The notes: a model not told the origin generated them from the sequence alone. A stretch of 64,000 nt of DNA from Carboxylicivirga mesophila (GCF_018271975.1 NZ_JAGUCN010000024.1:1-64000), one strand, 5' to 3'; counted from the first letter of the stretch, positions 1 through 8,504 are shown. Made by a program: numbers and translations.

Positions 1-66
1 TATCTACAAATATTTATCTCCGCTGGAGATAATAAAACAACTTCGGAGAAGTTGAATATTTATAGA
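1..66. repeat. Nested palindromes forming a possible three-way junction
   Basis: Two short perfect hairpins sit side by side: arms 15-21/25-31 (7 bp, 3-nt loop) and 38-44/48-54 (7 bp, 3-nt loop). Both are enclosed by a long outer pairing of 4-14 with 55-65. The single mismatch in the outer stem (C7 against A62) becomes a G-U wobble if the minus strand is transcribed, so a minus-strand RNA would fold better. No gene is visible here and the window starts inside the element, so its true extent is unknown. It could be a terminator cluster, a REP-like repeat or an RNA element. Confidence 0.4.
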
Positions 67-188
67 AATAATAAGCCTACCCTATTAATAACAATACCGG
101 CGGGATTGCATATCATATAGGCGTTTCAATGTTTTTTACATTTTTAATCGGTCTGTAATGCTTTTAAAAATTAACGTTTGGTATTATG

Positions 189-253
189 CCGATATATTAA
201 TGAAGAGCGTTAAGAAGTATGCGCACTTAACGCTAAGTTCATTAAATAATCGG
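189..253 (-). terminator. Long imperfect palindrome just after cobC
   Basis: Stacked inverted repeats lie immediately 3' of the cobC stop on the minus strand: 206-214 with 226-234 (9 bp), 197-204 with 238-245 (8 bp) and 189-193 with 249-253 (5 bp), separated by small bulges. The position right after the last gene of the cobalamin operon suggests transcript-end structure. No uninterrupted T-run follows directly on the minus strand, so simple intrinsic termination is unproven; 3'-end stabilisation is an alternative. Confidence 0.4.
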
Positions 254-255
254 TG

Positions 256-828
256 TTACCCTTTTATAAATTTTACTTGTTGATAATCCGTTGTGTGAAT
301 AATGATTTTTACCACGGCTCCGTAGCTGAGTTCGAGGCTAAACACTTTACTGGCCGGTATGGACAGGAAACGCGACAGCAAGGCCCTGATGACACCGGAG
401 TGTGTTACCACTGCTACTTTGGGGTGTTGCTTGAGCAATAATTCATCCATAAAACTATTGACGCGCATCAATAGCTGGTTGAAGTGCTCACCATCGGGTG
501 GTGCTTGTGTCAGAAAATTATCACCCCATTGTTTAAGCAGGTCAGCGTTTATTGATTCCCATGCCTGACCTTCCCATTGGCCAAAGTTGAGCTCCATTAT
601 GCGTTGGTCAGTCACGGCTTCCTGCGAGGTAAAAAGTAGTTTGGTAAGCCTTGTGCATCTGCTTAAAGGGCTGGTGTATACAGCATCAAACAGTCCACCT
701 GGCAACTGCTTTCTGATGGCTTCAGCCTCATCAATAAAACGGTCTGTTAAGGGCACATCCAGCTGACCGTAGCAGGTGCCCTTATTAACTCTGGGCGTTG
801 TGTGTCTGATTAACCAAATCTCCGTCAT
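256..828 (-). CDS. cobC: Alpha-ribazole phosphatase (histidine phosphatase family)
   Basis: Predicted to remove the 5'-phosphate from alpha-ribazole phosphate, or from adenosylcobalamin 5'-phosphate, at the end of the cobalamin nucleotide-loop pathway in the cytoplasm. The 190-residue protein has the family's N-terminal RHTTP motif (residues 8-12, phospho-acceptor His9), the TSPLSRC segment, a conserved acidic ELNFGQWEG stretch and the second active-site His in VTHSGVIRALL. Length fits single-domain CobC. It lies 6 bp downstream of cobS and is the last gene of the riboswitch-controlled cobT-cobS-cobC set, which supports CobC over a generic phosphoglycerate-mutase-like phosphatase. Confidence 0.88.
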   Translation of the reverse strand: MTEIWLIRHTTPRVNKGTCYGQLDVPLTDRFIDEAEAIRKQLPGGLFDAVYTSPLSRCTRLTKLLFTSQEAVTDQRIMELNFGQWEGQAWESINADLLKQWGDNFLTQAPPDGEHFNQLLMRVNSFMDELLLKQHPKVAVVTHSGVIRALLSRFLSIPASKVFSLELSYGAVVKIIIHTTDYQQVKFIKG

Positions 829-834
829 GCCTCT

Positions 835-1626
835 TTATTTAAACAGATGAAAAGTAGCCTCATTGGCCTGGTAGGTGAATATAGCCAGCAGTCCGAGGTA
901 GATAACTATTTCGCTCACCTGCTGGATAGTGCCCAGGCAATCGCCTGTATAGCCACCAATCCATTTTTTGAAGTAATGCTCCAGCCACACTTTGGCTATA
1001 AAAGCCGGGATGAGTATCAAAAAGACCATCCAATCGGCGAATAGCACCAGTGACAGCAAGGCGATGCACATGGCAATTACCAGGTCGGGGCTTTGCAGCG
1101 ACTTAGTGATGGGTTTTGATTTACTCTTTTCATCGTCGCGCACATAGGCCAGCGAGTGCATGGTCCATACAGCCATCATACGACTGAGCATATGACCAGC
1201 TATCAGCACCTTAGCCATTGCAGCAGCCGGCATTTCATTCAGCGTTGTAAATTTCAGAAGTAACAACAGCAAGATGCCAATTGCACCATAGGCACCCACC
1301 CGTGAATCCTTCATGATATCGAGGATTTTCTCCTTTGTCCAGCCGCCACCAAAGGCATCACACACATCAGCAACCCCATCCTCATGAAAAGCGCCGGTGA
1401 GCAGTACCGAGGTAATCATCGATAATATCACAGCCACTGCATGGGGTAGTAACAATGATGACAGGTAAAAAATCAATCCGCTTATGCCACCAACTACCAG
1501 ACCCACCAAAGGCAGGTAACGGTTACATTTATTGAGGTTCTCCTGCGAAAACGCAACGTTAAAAGGCACCGGTATGCGGGTGAAAAAGCCAAAGGCAGTT
1601 AGCAGGAGATTGAGTTGTTGTTTCAT
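835..1626 (-). CDS. cobS: Adenosylcobinamide-GDP ribazoletransferase (cobalamin synthase)
   Basis: Integral membrane enzyme joining adenosylcobinamide-GDP and alpha-ribazole (phosphate) to make adenosylcobalamin (phosphate). The acidic metal-binding motif EDGVADVCDAFGGG, followed by a DSRVGAYG segment, is diagnostic of CobS, and the remainder is a series of hydrophobic helices. I start at the ATG at 1624-1626 (263 aa, MKQQLNLLL...). An upstream in-frame ATG at 1677 would add 17 residues that overlap an intercistronic inverted repeat and are not family-like. It sits between cobT and cobC in the same operon. Confidence 0.92.
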   Translation of the reverse strand: MKQQLNLLLTAFGFFTRIPVPFNVAFSQENLNKCNRYLPLVGLVVGGISGLIFYLSSLLLPHAVAVILSMITSVLLTGAFHEDGVADVCDAFGGGWTKEKILDIMKDSRVGAYGAIGILLLLLLKFTTLNEMPAAAMAKVLIAGHMLSRMMAVWTMHSLAYVRDDEKSKSKPITKSLQSPDLVIAMCIALLSLVLFADWMVFLILIPAFIAKVWLEHYFKKWIGGYTGDCLGTIQQVSEIVIYLGLLAIFTYQANEATFHLFK

Positions 1627-1663
1627 GTGTTTTGGTTTATGAGGAAATGCCTGGAATAGAAAT

Positions 1664-1704
1664 AAGCTATTAGCCAATAGCCAATAGCCATCAGCTAATA
1701 GCTT
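1664..1704. repeat. Intercistronic mini-repeat with 10-bp inverted ends
   Basis: Between cobT and cobS a 10-bp inverted repeat (1664-1673 with 1695-1704) encloses two near-tandem copies of a 7-bp unit (ccaatag). In the cobT-cobS mRNA it would form a stem with a 21-nt loop. It could be an RNA processing or stability element, or a small dispersed repeat. No other copy is visible in this window. Confidence 0.45.
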
Positions 1705-1708
1705 TATT

Positions 1709-2746
1709 TTACTCTTTATTACTCACGCCGGCATCCTCAAAGCTACTCATTTCATTCATAAAGCACACGGCCGATTGAACAAGCGGATAGGCAACAGCCG
1801 AGCCGGTACCTTCGCCCAATCGCAATCCCAGGTGCAGGATGGGTTCGGCCTTCAGGTGTTTAAGCATCAGTTTATGTCCCTGCTCGTTCGACTCATGGGC
1901 AAACAGGCAATAATCCGTTACATTCGGATTGATGGCATGAGCTGCTATTAGGGCTGAAGTGGCAATAAAGCCGTCGGAAAGGATGACCATTTTTAGCTCG
2001 GCTGCTTTAAGTATGGCACCGCAAATGGTGGCAATTTCATAACCGCCAAAGGTAGTCAGTATATCAAGCGGATGGCTTATTTCAGCATGTAGCTGCAGTG
2101 CCTTATCAATCACACTGGCTTTGTGTAGTATGCCCTCGGCATCAAGCCCTGTGCCGGCTCCGCTGGCCTCATTCGCCGAAATGCCTGCGTATTTACACAG
2201 CAATGCCGTAGCGGCCGTGGTGTTGCCAATGCCCATCTCTCCAAAGCCAACAATATTGGTGCCTTCCAGGTGCAGTTGTTCTATCACTTTAGCACCATTC
2301 ATCATGGCTGTTTGGCACTCTTCGCGAGTCATGGCTGGCTCAACCGCAAAGTTACGGGTACCCTTTCTTACTTTCAGATCCAACAATTGCTCATTGGCTT
2401 CAAAATCAAAGTTAACGCCCGTATCGGCTACCAGCAGTTGAATATTGTTCTGACGGCAGAATACATTGATGGCAGCTCCGCCACCTAAAAAGTTCATGAC
2501 CATCTGAAAGGTCACCTCCTGCGGAAAGGGGCTCACCTTCTCCTGTGTGATGCCATGATCACCGGCACATACAAGTATGGCAGGTTTCGATAATTGTGGT
2601 GCGGTGGTTTGTTGAATCTGGCATACTTTGAATGCAATTTTTTCAAGCATTCCCAGTGCCCCAAGCGGTTTGGTTTTAAGATCGATTTTTTGCTGTATCG
2701 CCTGGTTTAGTTCGGTCGAAACAGCATTGATTTGTAGCTCCTGCAT
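1709..2746 (-). CDS. cobT: Nicotinate-nucleotide--dimethylbenzimidazole phosphoribosyltransferase
   Basis: Transfers the phosphoribosyl group of nicotinate mononucleotide to dimethylbenzimidazole (or another lower-ligand base), giving alpha-ribazole phosphate for CobS. The 345-residue length matches CobT. Visible motifs are the substrate loop GFGEMGIGNTTAA in the middle and GEGTGSAVAYPL near the C-terminus, whose Glu is the family's catalytic base. It is the first gene behind the cobalamin riboswitch. No cobU (cobinamide kinase/guanylyltransferase), often present in such operons, lies before it here; it must be elsewhere or replaced. Confidence 0.93.
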   Translation of the reverse strand: MQELQINAVSTELNQAIQQKIDLKTKPLGALGMLEKIAFKVCQIQQTTAPQLSKPAILVCAGDHGITQEKVSPFPQEVTFQMVMNFLGGGAAINVFCRQNNIQLLVADTGVNFDFEANEQLLDLKVRKGTRNFAVEPAMTREECQTAMMNGAKVIEQLHLEGTNIVGFGEMGIGNTTAATALLCKYAGISANEASGAGTGLDAEGILHKASVIDKALQLHAEISHPLDILTTFGGYEIATICGAILKAAELKMVILSDGFIATSALIAAHAINPNVTDYCLFAHESNEQGHKLMLKHLKAEPILHLGLRLGEGTGSAVAYPLVQSAVCFMNEMSSFEDAGVSNKE

Positions 2747-2843
2747 TGTTTAAATAATTAATTGTTCAACAAGCTTCAGGAGGATCGATGAAAGGTATCT
2801 GCATCCAGCAAATAGTTTTCACTTTACCCCGAAGTATTTCATG

Positions 2844-3016
2844 TTAAGGCAGGTCTTCTGGCTTACCTCGGTATGGCTGCCTTCCCATCCCAAACAGGGA
2901 TAGTGGCATTTAGCAATACCTGCTTTATTCAAGCAAGAGGCTTACAGCTACGGGGATAGCTCCGGAATTTATATGGCTATAGCACCGGATTCCCATTTTA
3001 AGCATGAGCACCTTAA
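2844..3016 (-). promoter_or_regulatory. Cobalamin (AdoCbl) riboswitch upstream of cobT
   Basis: Read on the minus strand this leader has the hallmarks of a cobalamin riboswitch. A closing P1 stem pairs 3011-3016 with 2844-2849 (6 bp, perfect). A GGGAA...GGTG segment lies around 2981-2995, and a B12-box-like GCCACT with its flanks is at 2901-2910. The near-invariant 3' segment AAGCCAGAAGACCTGCC maps to about 2848-2864. It ends about 100 nt before the cobT start, as expected for a translational or transcriptional off-switch that represses the nucleotide-loop genes when cobalamin is sufficient. I did not resolve the expression platform. Confidence 0.93.
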
Positions 3017-3227
3017 CGGCTGCAAAAGTATAAATAATCAAGCGAGAAAGTGTGCGAATATCGAATTCTTTCCGTTTGTGACAAAAATATCAAAACGACT
3101 CTATACGTATGTTTTTGCTATTTTAAACGGTTTTATTGCTTATTTCTGAGAACCGAAAGGTATAATAGGATAAGGGTAAATGGCCAGTTTAACTGTCCTA
3201 TTAGCATAATTCAATTAAATCCAAATT

Positions 3228-4409
3228 ATGAGAATTGTTATTGCTTTGTTTTTATTATGTATTTCACATTATATCAGTGCGCAGGATACTCTGTTGTGGC
3301 AATTTAAAGCTGAGTCTGGTATTTATTCATCCCCTGTGGTTGAGGATTATATTTATTTTGGGGATAATGCCTCCAACTTATATGCGCTGAGCAAACAAAC
3401 AGGAAAGCCTATTTGGACAGCACGCGTAAAAGGAGCGATTAAATCCAAACCATGTGTTTATAATGAGCTTATTATTATTAACGATGCCAGTGGTTCCATT
3501 CAGGCGTTTGACCGGTTGAGCGGTAGCGAGATATGGACGTTTACTATGGATGATGAGAAAACGGTGGATATGTGGGATTATTATTTGTCGTCACCTGTCG
3601 TTCATAAGGGGATAGTTTACATCGGAAGTGGCGATCAGCATGTTTACGCCCTCAATGCTGAAAATGGTGAGTTGGTCTGGAAATACCGGACTGTTGGAGT
3701 TGTGCATGCCTCAGCTGTTATTTACGATGAAAAAGTACTGATTGGTAGTTTTGATGGCTATTTCTATGCTTTAGATGGTGATACGGGACAATTAGTGTGG
3801 AAATTCAAAACGGTTGGAGACAAGTATTTTCCCAATGGAGCCATTCAAAAAGCGGCTTGTGTCTACAAGGATAAAGTTATTTTCGGTAGTCGCGATTTTA
3901 ATGTTTACGCCCTGGATGTGACCAGCGGACGAGGCCATTGGAATTACAAAGAGCGTGGGAGCTGGGTGATTGCCACGCCGTTGCTAATAGATGATAATTT
4001 GTACTTCGGTACTTCGGATACGCATCGTTTCTATTGTTTCAATGCCGATGATGGTGCTGTTCAGTGGCAAAAAGAATTGAATATGCGCGTGTATGGCACT
4101 GCTGCTGATTGCAATGGTATTGTGTATTTCGGATGTTTCAACGGAAAGCTTTATGGCATGTCTGCCCAATCAGGTGATGTTGTTTTTGAGTTTCAGACAG
4201 CCGAAAGCCATCAGCGTTATGCACAATTATTTAAGTCAGAAACTGAATTTGCTGATGGTGTTGAGTTGTATGGTGCCGATAGCAAAGAAGTGGAGCAACA
4301 GATCCTTGGGTTAGGTGCTTTTCTGTCAAGCCCTGTTATTGAAAATGATATCCTCTACATAGGAGATGCTAATGGCAACTTCTATGCGATTTCAGTTAAG
4401 CAAGACTAG
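3228..4409 (+). CDS. Exported PQQ-like beta-propeller repeat protein
   Basis: 393 residues with a clear signal peptide (hydrophobic segment to about residue 18, cleavage before QD). The rest is repeated beta-propeller blades of the PQQ/pyrrolo-quinoline type, each with the pattern 'LVWK-F/Y-x-T ... SPVV ... VYIGS-D-x-x-x-YALDAxTG'. About seven such units can be traced, enough for a complete propeller. It probably acts in the periplasm as a binding or scaffolding protein. No catalytic dehydrogenase residues or PQQ partner genes are visible, so enzyme activity should not be assumed. It is divergent from the cobalamin operon and stands alone. Confidence 0.8.
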   Translation: MRIVIALFLLCISHYISAQDTLLWQFKAESGIYSSPVVEDYIYFGDNASNLYALSKQTGKPIWTARVKGAIKSKPCVYNELIIINDASGSIQAFDRLSGSEIWTFTMDDEKTVDMWDYYLSSPVVHKGIVYIGSGDQHVYALNAENGELVWKYRTVGVVHASAVIYDEKVLIGSFDGYFYALDGDTGQLVWKFKTVGDKYFPNGAIQKAACVYKDKVIFGSRDFNVYALDVTSGRGHWNYKERGSWVIATPLLIDDNLYFGTSDTHRFYCFNADDGAVQWQKELNMRVYGTAADCNGIVYFGCFNGKLYGMSAQSGDVVFEFQTAESHQRYAQLFKSETEFADGVELYGADSKEVEQQILGLGAFLSSPVIENDILYIGDANGNFYAISVKQD

Positions 4410-4530
4410 GGGATAGTGCAGATAGGCCCATTTGTTTGCAAACATTATCACCCTATTGGTAAAAATGTTGTTTGGGACCCTTAATGAAGGTACTCTTTTG
4501 GAAGCACTTCACTAAGGACCTTAAACAACT

Positions 4531-5283
4531 TTACCAGTTCTTATCAAGTATGAATTCCTTTTTGGGATTATCTTTCTCTACTACCGAAATGTGGATGTGT
4601 TTGTCGGTTAGTTGTTTATTCAGCTGTTGGTGTAATATTTTTGAAGGCATGGCATCGGTGGAGAAGTCATTCAGGTAATGATAGACTGCATGCAGGTAAA
4701 CCGTATCATTGCTGGTTTTAATAATGTAATAATCAACCAGTGAACCCATGTTAAACTTGATATTATCTATTGCGTCAGTCATTATTGCTGTCGTCCTTTC
4801 TGAAGTATTATCCGATAAGTGGATAGCGTTGTCTTCCGATGTCTGGATAACCCTCGATGCTTTATCTTCGTAGTCCGTAATGGTGTTGATATGCTCGTTA
4901 TACCTTATCAGAAAGCCATCTTTGCAGTCGTAGGTGTAACGCTTTGAATCGTCGCGGTAAACTTTATCAACCATATGCTTGGGTGGATAGGGTTTTAATA
5001 CACGCACCGCTATCGAATCTCCCAGCTGCAGTTCCTGGCCTATCACGTAGTCAACCTTATCAAAGTAGGTGCTGTTGTTGTGCTGGTAATAGTATTTCAG
5101 TGTGTATACCTCATACCTGCCACCTTTTACAGTGCTTTCACCATACACTTTGCCGTGCTCAATGGCATTAAAAACCAATACGAAATAATAGAGATATGTG
5201 CCGGTTACGGCTGCAATTAGTATTGTTGAAATAAGAATTGTTCGGGTAATAAATGCTTTTCGTTCTTTTTGTGGGTTATTCAT
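4531..5283 (-). CDS. Hypothetical membrane-anchored protein
   Basis: I do not recognise this 250-residue protein. It has a short basic cytoplasmic N-terminus (KERK), one hydrophobic helix at about residues 14-38, then about 210 hydrophilic residues that should lie in the periplasm. The part after the helix contains a Gly-x-V-x-GGRYEVYTLKYYY segment that weakly recalls small beta-rich extracytoplasmic domains such as DUF3592, but I cannot assign it. It ends with ILDKNW. It lies 23 bp downstream of the YkgJ-like gene on the same strand, so co-transcription is likely. Confidence 0.6.
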   Translation of the reverse strand: MNNPQKERKAFITRTILISTILIAAVTGTYLYYFVLVFNAIEHGKVYGESTVKGGRYEVYTLKYYYQHNNSTYFDKVDYVIGQELQLGDSIAVRVLKPYPPKHMVDKVYRDDSKRYTYDCKDGFLIRYNEHINTITDYEDKASRVIQTSEDNAIHLSDNTSERTTAIMTDAIDNIKFNMGSLVDYYIIKTSNDTVYLHAVYHYLNDFSTDAMPSKILHQQLNKQLTDKHIHISVVEKDNPKKEFILDKNW

Positions 5284-5306
5284 CAGGGGGAGGTTTGGTT
5301 GGTAAA

Positions 5307-6008
5307 TTAGTACTTTTTAAAAAGTGGATGATTACTGAGATTGTTTTCATCGATTGGGTCACCATTGTTGTGCGCAATTAGCAGACCTTCTTCCATGAGG
5401 TATTCATTATTAATCAGCCCGGTTGGCTTAAGACCTTCAGTAAAGCCTTCGTTCATCATTTGTCCGGCTCTTAACGGAAATTCCAGCAGGGCCGGGTAGT
5501 TGTTTTCATCTTCCGGACTGTCGTGGAATCTTTTACAGCTCTCTTCAGACATGGACAGGTAAATTCTACAGGCCATCGGACGTGCCGGGTAGGCACTGCA
5601 GGCGCCATCCTTAAGCAAGGGGCATGGTAACTTACTTTTGTTTAACTCATCCTGCGAAAGGCGGCCTCTCTTCTGGTAATTGTCAAATGCTCTTTGCAAT
5701 ACACCCTGTCGTTCATTTTCGCTCATGTTGAGTTCTATAAATTTCCAGAGGTAATGAAATTCGTGTGAAACACCAAAGATAGGCTGGTGACAGCACCAAC
5801 TGCAGCCTTTCCGGCAGTCAATAGTGATATTTTGACGTGCTGCCTCACTGCTTAGGGCTTCAATAAGTCCTTCAATAGCGTCTTGTTCCTGCCTGGTGGC
5901 CTGCCAAAGCTTATTGGCTGCGGGTTGATTATTTGTTGCTGCTTCAGCCAGGCGTAATCCATCCTGAAAAAAAGCTTTATCTGTCTCCGAAAGTTCGTGT
6001 TTGTCCAT
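5307..6008 (-). CDS. YkgJ-family cysteine-cluster protein
   Basis: 233 residues with the UPF0153/YkgJ zinc- or iron-binding cysteine signature. C65, C69, C72 and C73 (CxxxCxxCC) occur in the first block, and C129, C137, C147 and C158 in the second block (CPLL...C..YPARPMACRIY). The family is widespread, and metal binding is well supported by the cysteines, but the reaction is not known. The N-terminal 60 residues are helical and less conserved. It has no signal peptide, so it is cytoplasmic. It is probably co-transcribed with the downstream membrane-anchored protein. Confidence 0.82.
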   Translation of the reverse strand: MDKHELSETDKAFFQDGLRLAEAATNNQPAANKLWQATRQEQDAIEGLIEALSSEAARQNITIDCRKGCSWCCHQPIFGVSHEFHYLWKFIELNMSENERQGVLQRAFDNYQKRGRLSQDELNKSKLPCPLLKDGACSAYPARPMACRIYLSMSEESCKRFHDSPEDENNYPALLEFPLRAGQMMNEGFTEGLKPTGLINNEYLMEEGLLIAHNNGDPIDENNLSNHPLFKKY

Positions 6009-6099
6009 GCTTATCTAAAATGTACAAGTGTGATTCGTTGAAAGAAAAGGGTGAAAGGCCATGTGCTGACCTGTTCACCCTTTTAGTAAGATTGTAATA

Positions 6100-6648
6100 T
6101 TATTGCTTTGGCGCTAACGGATAAGTGACAAAAATTTTCTCAATAAGCTTCTTAACAGCTTCTTCAGTAAGTTTTTTATCGTTTTTTGCTGCACCAGATG
6201 CGCTGGCCTGCCAAATCAATTCTTTCTTTTCGCGGTCAATAACATCAATGATAATTGTGCCTTCGGTATGAGTGTTGTACTCAACTCTGTCAACGCCTGT
6301 ATTAAGTCCCCAGCCATAAGGATAATAGGTGCTGCCCCAGTAAAACTTATCATTCCGTTGTAACGAAGTGGTTTCTTTCGTTTTTGATTTAATCATAATT
6401 TTCACGAGTAAATCAGGGCTTTTACTTTCGGAATAGCCCCGGTTTTGCATCTGCTCTTTGATGGCGCTGTGCAGCCATAATTTAGTATCTTCTTTGATGG
6501 GTATTGAACGCATGTGTTCAAGTACCATGAAGTTGCTATAGCTGTCGAACTTAGCACTCGGATCGTGATCGGAATATACTTGTGCAGATTTACATGCTGG
6601 CAGGAGCGTAATTGTTAATAGTAAAATTGCTAATTGAATTAATCTCAT
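6100..6648 (-). CDS. DUF4136-type lipoprotein
   Basis: 182 residues beginning with a lipoprotein signal (hydrophobic segment then LLPAC, lipidated Cys19). The mature part carries the DUF4136 layout common in Bacteroidota: a SDHDPSAKFDSYSNF opening, a middle MxxRGYSES...PDLLVKI strand, a YxxGWG aromatic stretch and a late GTIIIDVIDREKKELIWQASASG block. It should be anchored in the envelope; its biochemical role is unknown. It has its own transcription unit, with about 140 bp to the next upstream gene, the M18 peptidase. Confidence 0.8.
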   Translation of the reverse strand: MRLIQLAILLLTITLLPACKSAQVYSDHDPSAKFDSYSNFMVLEHMRSIPIKEDTKLWLHSAIKEQMQNRGYSESKSPDLLVKIMIKSKTKETTSLQRNDKFYWGSTYYPYGWGLNTGVDRVEYNTHTEGTIIIDVIDREKKELIWQASASGAAKNDKKLTEEAVKKLIEKIFVTYPLAPKQ

Positions 6649-6734
6649 AAGATTGAGTTTGTGGTTGTAAATAAGTTTACATTTTTAAATAATAATTTTT
6701 CTCTCCAAACGGAATGGTAAATGTACACTTTTTG

Positions 6735-6766
6735 ACAAAAAAAGCAGCACCTGAAAAGTGCTGCTG
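6735..6766 (-). terminator. Intrinsic terminator of the M18 aminopeptidase gene
   Basis: Arms 6743-6750 and 6759-6766 form a perfect 8-bp GC-rich stem with an 8-nt loop. On the minus strand it is followed by an uninterrupted run of seven or more T. It sits about 25 bp after the peptidase stop codon. Confidence 0.88.
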
Positions 6767-6790
6767 CTATCTAATTGAGTTGTGATTGAA

Positions 6791-8095
6791 CTAGTCAAGA
6801 TTATAGAAAGTAGTAAATGCTTTGGCTACATAGGTGTGATCTAAAGTACCTCCAAGCTCTCTAACCGAGTGCATGCCTAGCATTGGGTTACCAATATCAA
6901 CTGTTCTTATGTCGATTTTACCAGTGGATACATTGCCCAGTGTTGAGCCTCCAACCATATCAGAGCGGTTAACAAATTTCTGCACCGGCACATCGGCTTG
7001 CTTGCAGATTGTTTCGAATATAGCTGCGCTCTCACCATCAGTGGTGTACTTTTGATTGGCATGAATTTTAATGACCGGTCCTTCATTCATCAACGGATTC
7101 AAAACAGGATCATGCTTTTCGGGATGGTTAGGATGAACAGAGTGCGCCATATCTGCCGAAATCATAAACGATTGATAAATACACCTTTGGTATTCCTCCT
7201 GCGATTTACCCAATTTCTCCATGATGCGTTCGATGATGTTGCGTAATACAGGAGAGCCGGCACCCTGCTTGGTCACGCTTCCCACTTCTTCATTGTCAAA
7301 TACGCAAAGTATATTGGTGGCAGCCGTGTTGGTTTGAGTAGTGATTGCTTTAAGTCCGGCATGCACCATAGCTAAATCATCCAACTTAGGTGAAGAGATG
7401 AATTCCTGGTTAGGACCAACCAGGCAGCCCTTTTCAAATTCATAAACGAACAAGTCGAAGTCAAGTATTTCAGTTGTATCCACCTTTAGTTCGTCAGCAA
7501 TCATCTTCAACAGGTAATTGTCCTTTTCAAGGGTGTCATTAACAATGCACATCAGCGGCAACATATCAACCTGTTTGTTAAGCTCTATACCATCATTCAC
7601 GCTTCTGTTAAGGTGAATGGCTACACTCGGGATTACCAATAATGGCTTTCTGAAATCTATTAATCTTGATTCTGGTGTTAATGTATGCCCGCCTTTAAGT
7701 AAAACCCGTCCGGCCAGTGAAAGAGGTCTGTCAAGCCATGTCATCAAAATAGGACCGCCATATACTTCGGTATTCAGTTTTAGGTATTTGTCGTTGACCA
7801 GCATTTCGGGCTGTGGCTTAATTTTAAAGCCCGGTGAGTCGCTATGAGCACTAATCAGCCTTAATCCGCTCTCTTCTGGGGCATCGCTACCAATCTGAAA
7901 AGCAAAAAGGGCCGAATCGGCTTTAGTCGTGTAGTATTTTCCACCTTTTTCAATGTTCCACTCTGAGCGAATGTCAAGGTATTCAAAGCCATTAGCCTCA
8001 AGTTCTTTAGCTGTGTTGGCAACTACATGAAAAGCAGTAGGGCTTTCATGTATGAAATCTATCAGTTGTTGTGCAAATTGGATTTCCTGTGTCAT
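6791..8095 (-). CDS. M18-family zinc aminopeptidase
   Basis: Cytoplasmic dinuclear-zinc aminopeptidase, probably of the aspartyl-aminopeptidase class, removing N-terminal (acidic) residues from peptides. From the ATG at 8093-8095 (434 aa) the metal motif AHSDSPGFK gives H84 and D86. Further on are CVFDNEEVGS (bridging Asp and catalytic Glu pair), SADMAHSVHPNHPEKH and, near the end, the GTLDHTYV metal-His region, all family hallmarks. An upstream in-frame ATG at 8146 would add 17 hydrophobic residues that are not family-like, so I reject it. Single-gene unit with its own terminator. Confidence 0.9.
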   Translation of the reverse strand: MTQEIQFAQQLIDFIHESPTAFHVVANTAKELEANGFEYLDIRSEWNIEKGGKYYTTKADSALFAFQIGSDAPEESGLRLISAHSDSPGFKIKPQPEMLVNDKYLKLNTEVYGGPILMTWLDRPLSLAGRVLLKGGHTLTPESRLIDFRKPLLVIPSVAIHLNRSVNDGIELNKQVDMLPLMCIVNDTLEKDNYLLKMIADELKVDTTEILDFDLFVYEFEKGCLVGPNQEFISSPKLDDLAMVHAGLKAITTQTNTAATNILCVFDNEEVGSVTKQGAGSPVLRNIIERIMEKLGKSQEEYQRCIYQSFMISADMAHSVHPNHPEKHDPVLNPLMNEGPVIKIHANQKYTTDGESAAIFETICKQADVPVQKFVNRSDMVGGSTLGNVSTGKIDIRTVDIGNPMLGMHSVRELGGTLDHTYVAKAFTTFYNLD

Positions 8096-8190
8096 TATAT
8101 ACTGTTTTATGATTCTCAAAAAAAGGCAAGATATATAAATTGACAAAAGAAGATAATGAGAAAGGTCACTTTAAGTGTGGCTATTAAACG

Positions 8191-8224
8191 AAAAAAAGCT
8201 GCTTCATATCGAAACAGCTTTTAA
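8191..8224 (-). terminator. Intrinsic terminator of the cold-shock gene
   Basis: On the minus strand an AAGCTGTTTC/GAAGCAGCTT stem (10 bp with one G-U) closes a 5-nt loop and runs directly into seven T. It lies about 30 bp after the cold-shock protein stop. Confidence 0.85.
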
Positions 8225-8250
8225 TAATCTCATTTAAATATAAATCTAAT

Positions 8251-8442
8251 CTATGCTAGTTTTACATTTACCGCGTTTAAACCCTTACGGCCTTCTTGAA
8301 GCTCGTAAGTTACTTCGTCATTTTCTTTGATCTCGTCAATAAGACCTGTAACGTGCACAAAATACTCTTTGTTGCTTTCTTCATCCTTAATGAATCCGTA
8401 ACCTTTTGAATCATTAAAGAACTTAACTGTACCTTTATTCAT
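8251..8442 (-). CDS. Cold-shock domain protein (CspA family)
   Basis: 63-residue single cold-shock domain that binds single-stranded RNA/DNA and melts mRNA structure. Both nucleic-acid-binding motifs are intact: RNP1 as KGYGFI (residues 13-18) and RNP2 as YFVHV (residues 27-31), after the usual GTVKFFN start. It is monocistronic with its own terminator and a leader of at least 60 nt containing a GAGGC/GCCTC hairpin (about 8455-8495), as is common for cold-inducible csp mRNAs. Confidence 0.95.
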   Translation of the reverse strand: MNKGTVKFFNDSKGYGFIKDEESNKEYFVHVTGLIDEIKENDEVTYELQEGRKGLNAVNVKLA

Positions 8443-8504
8443 TTAAAAAAAATTGTGAGGCATTGTTTGTAATAAGGAGCCTCTTGTAAATAATTGTTCA
8501 GGAA

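Noticed and set aside
3050-3307. 85-codon plus-strand frame upstream of and overlapping the PQQ-like gene
   Set aside because: Cys/Tyr-rich, no family pattern, and it overlaps the clear signal peptide of the real gene in another frame.
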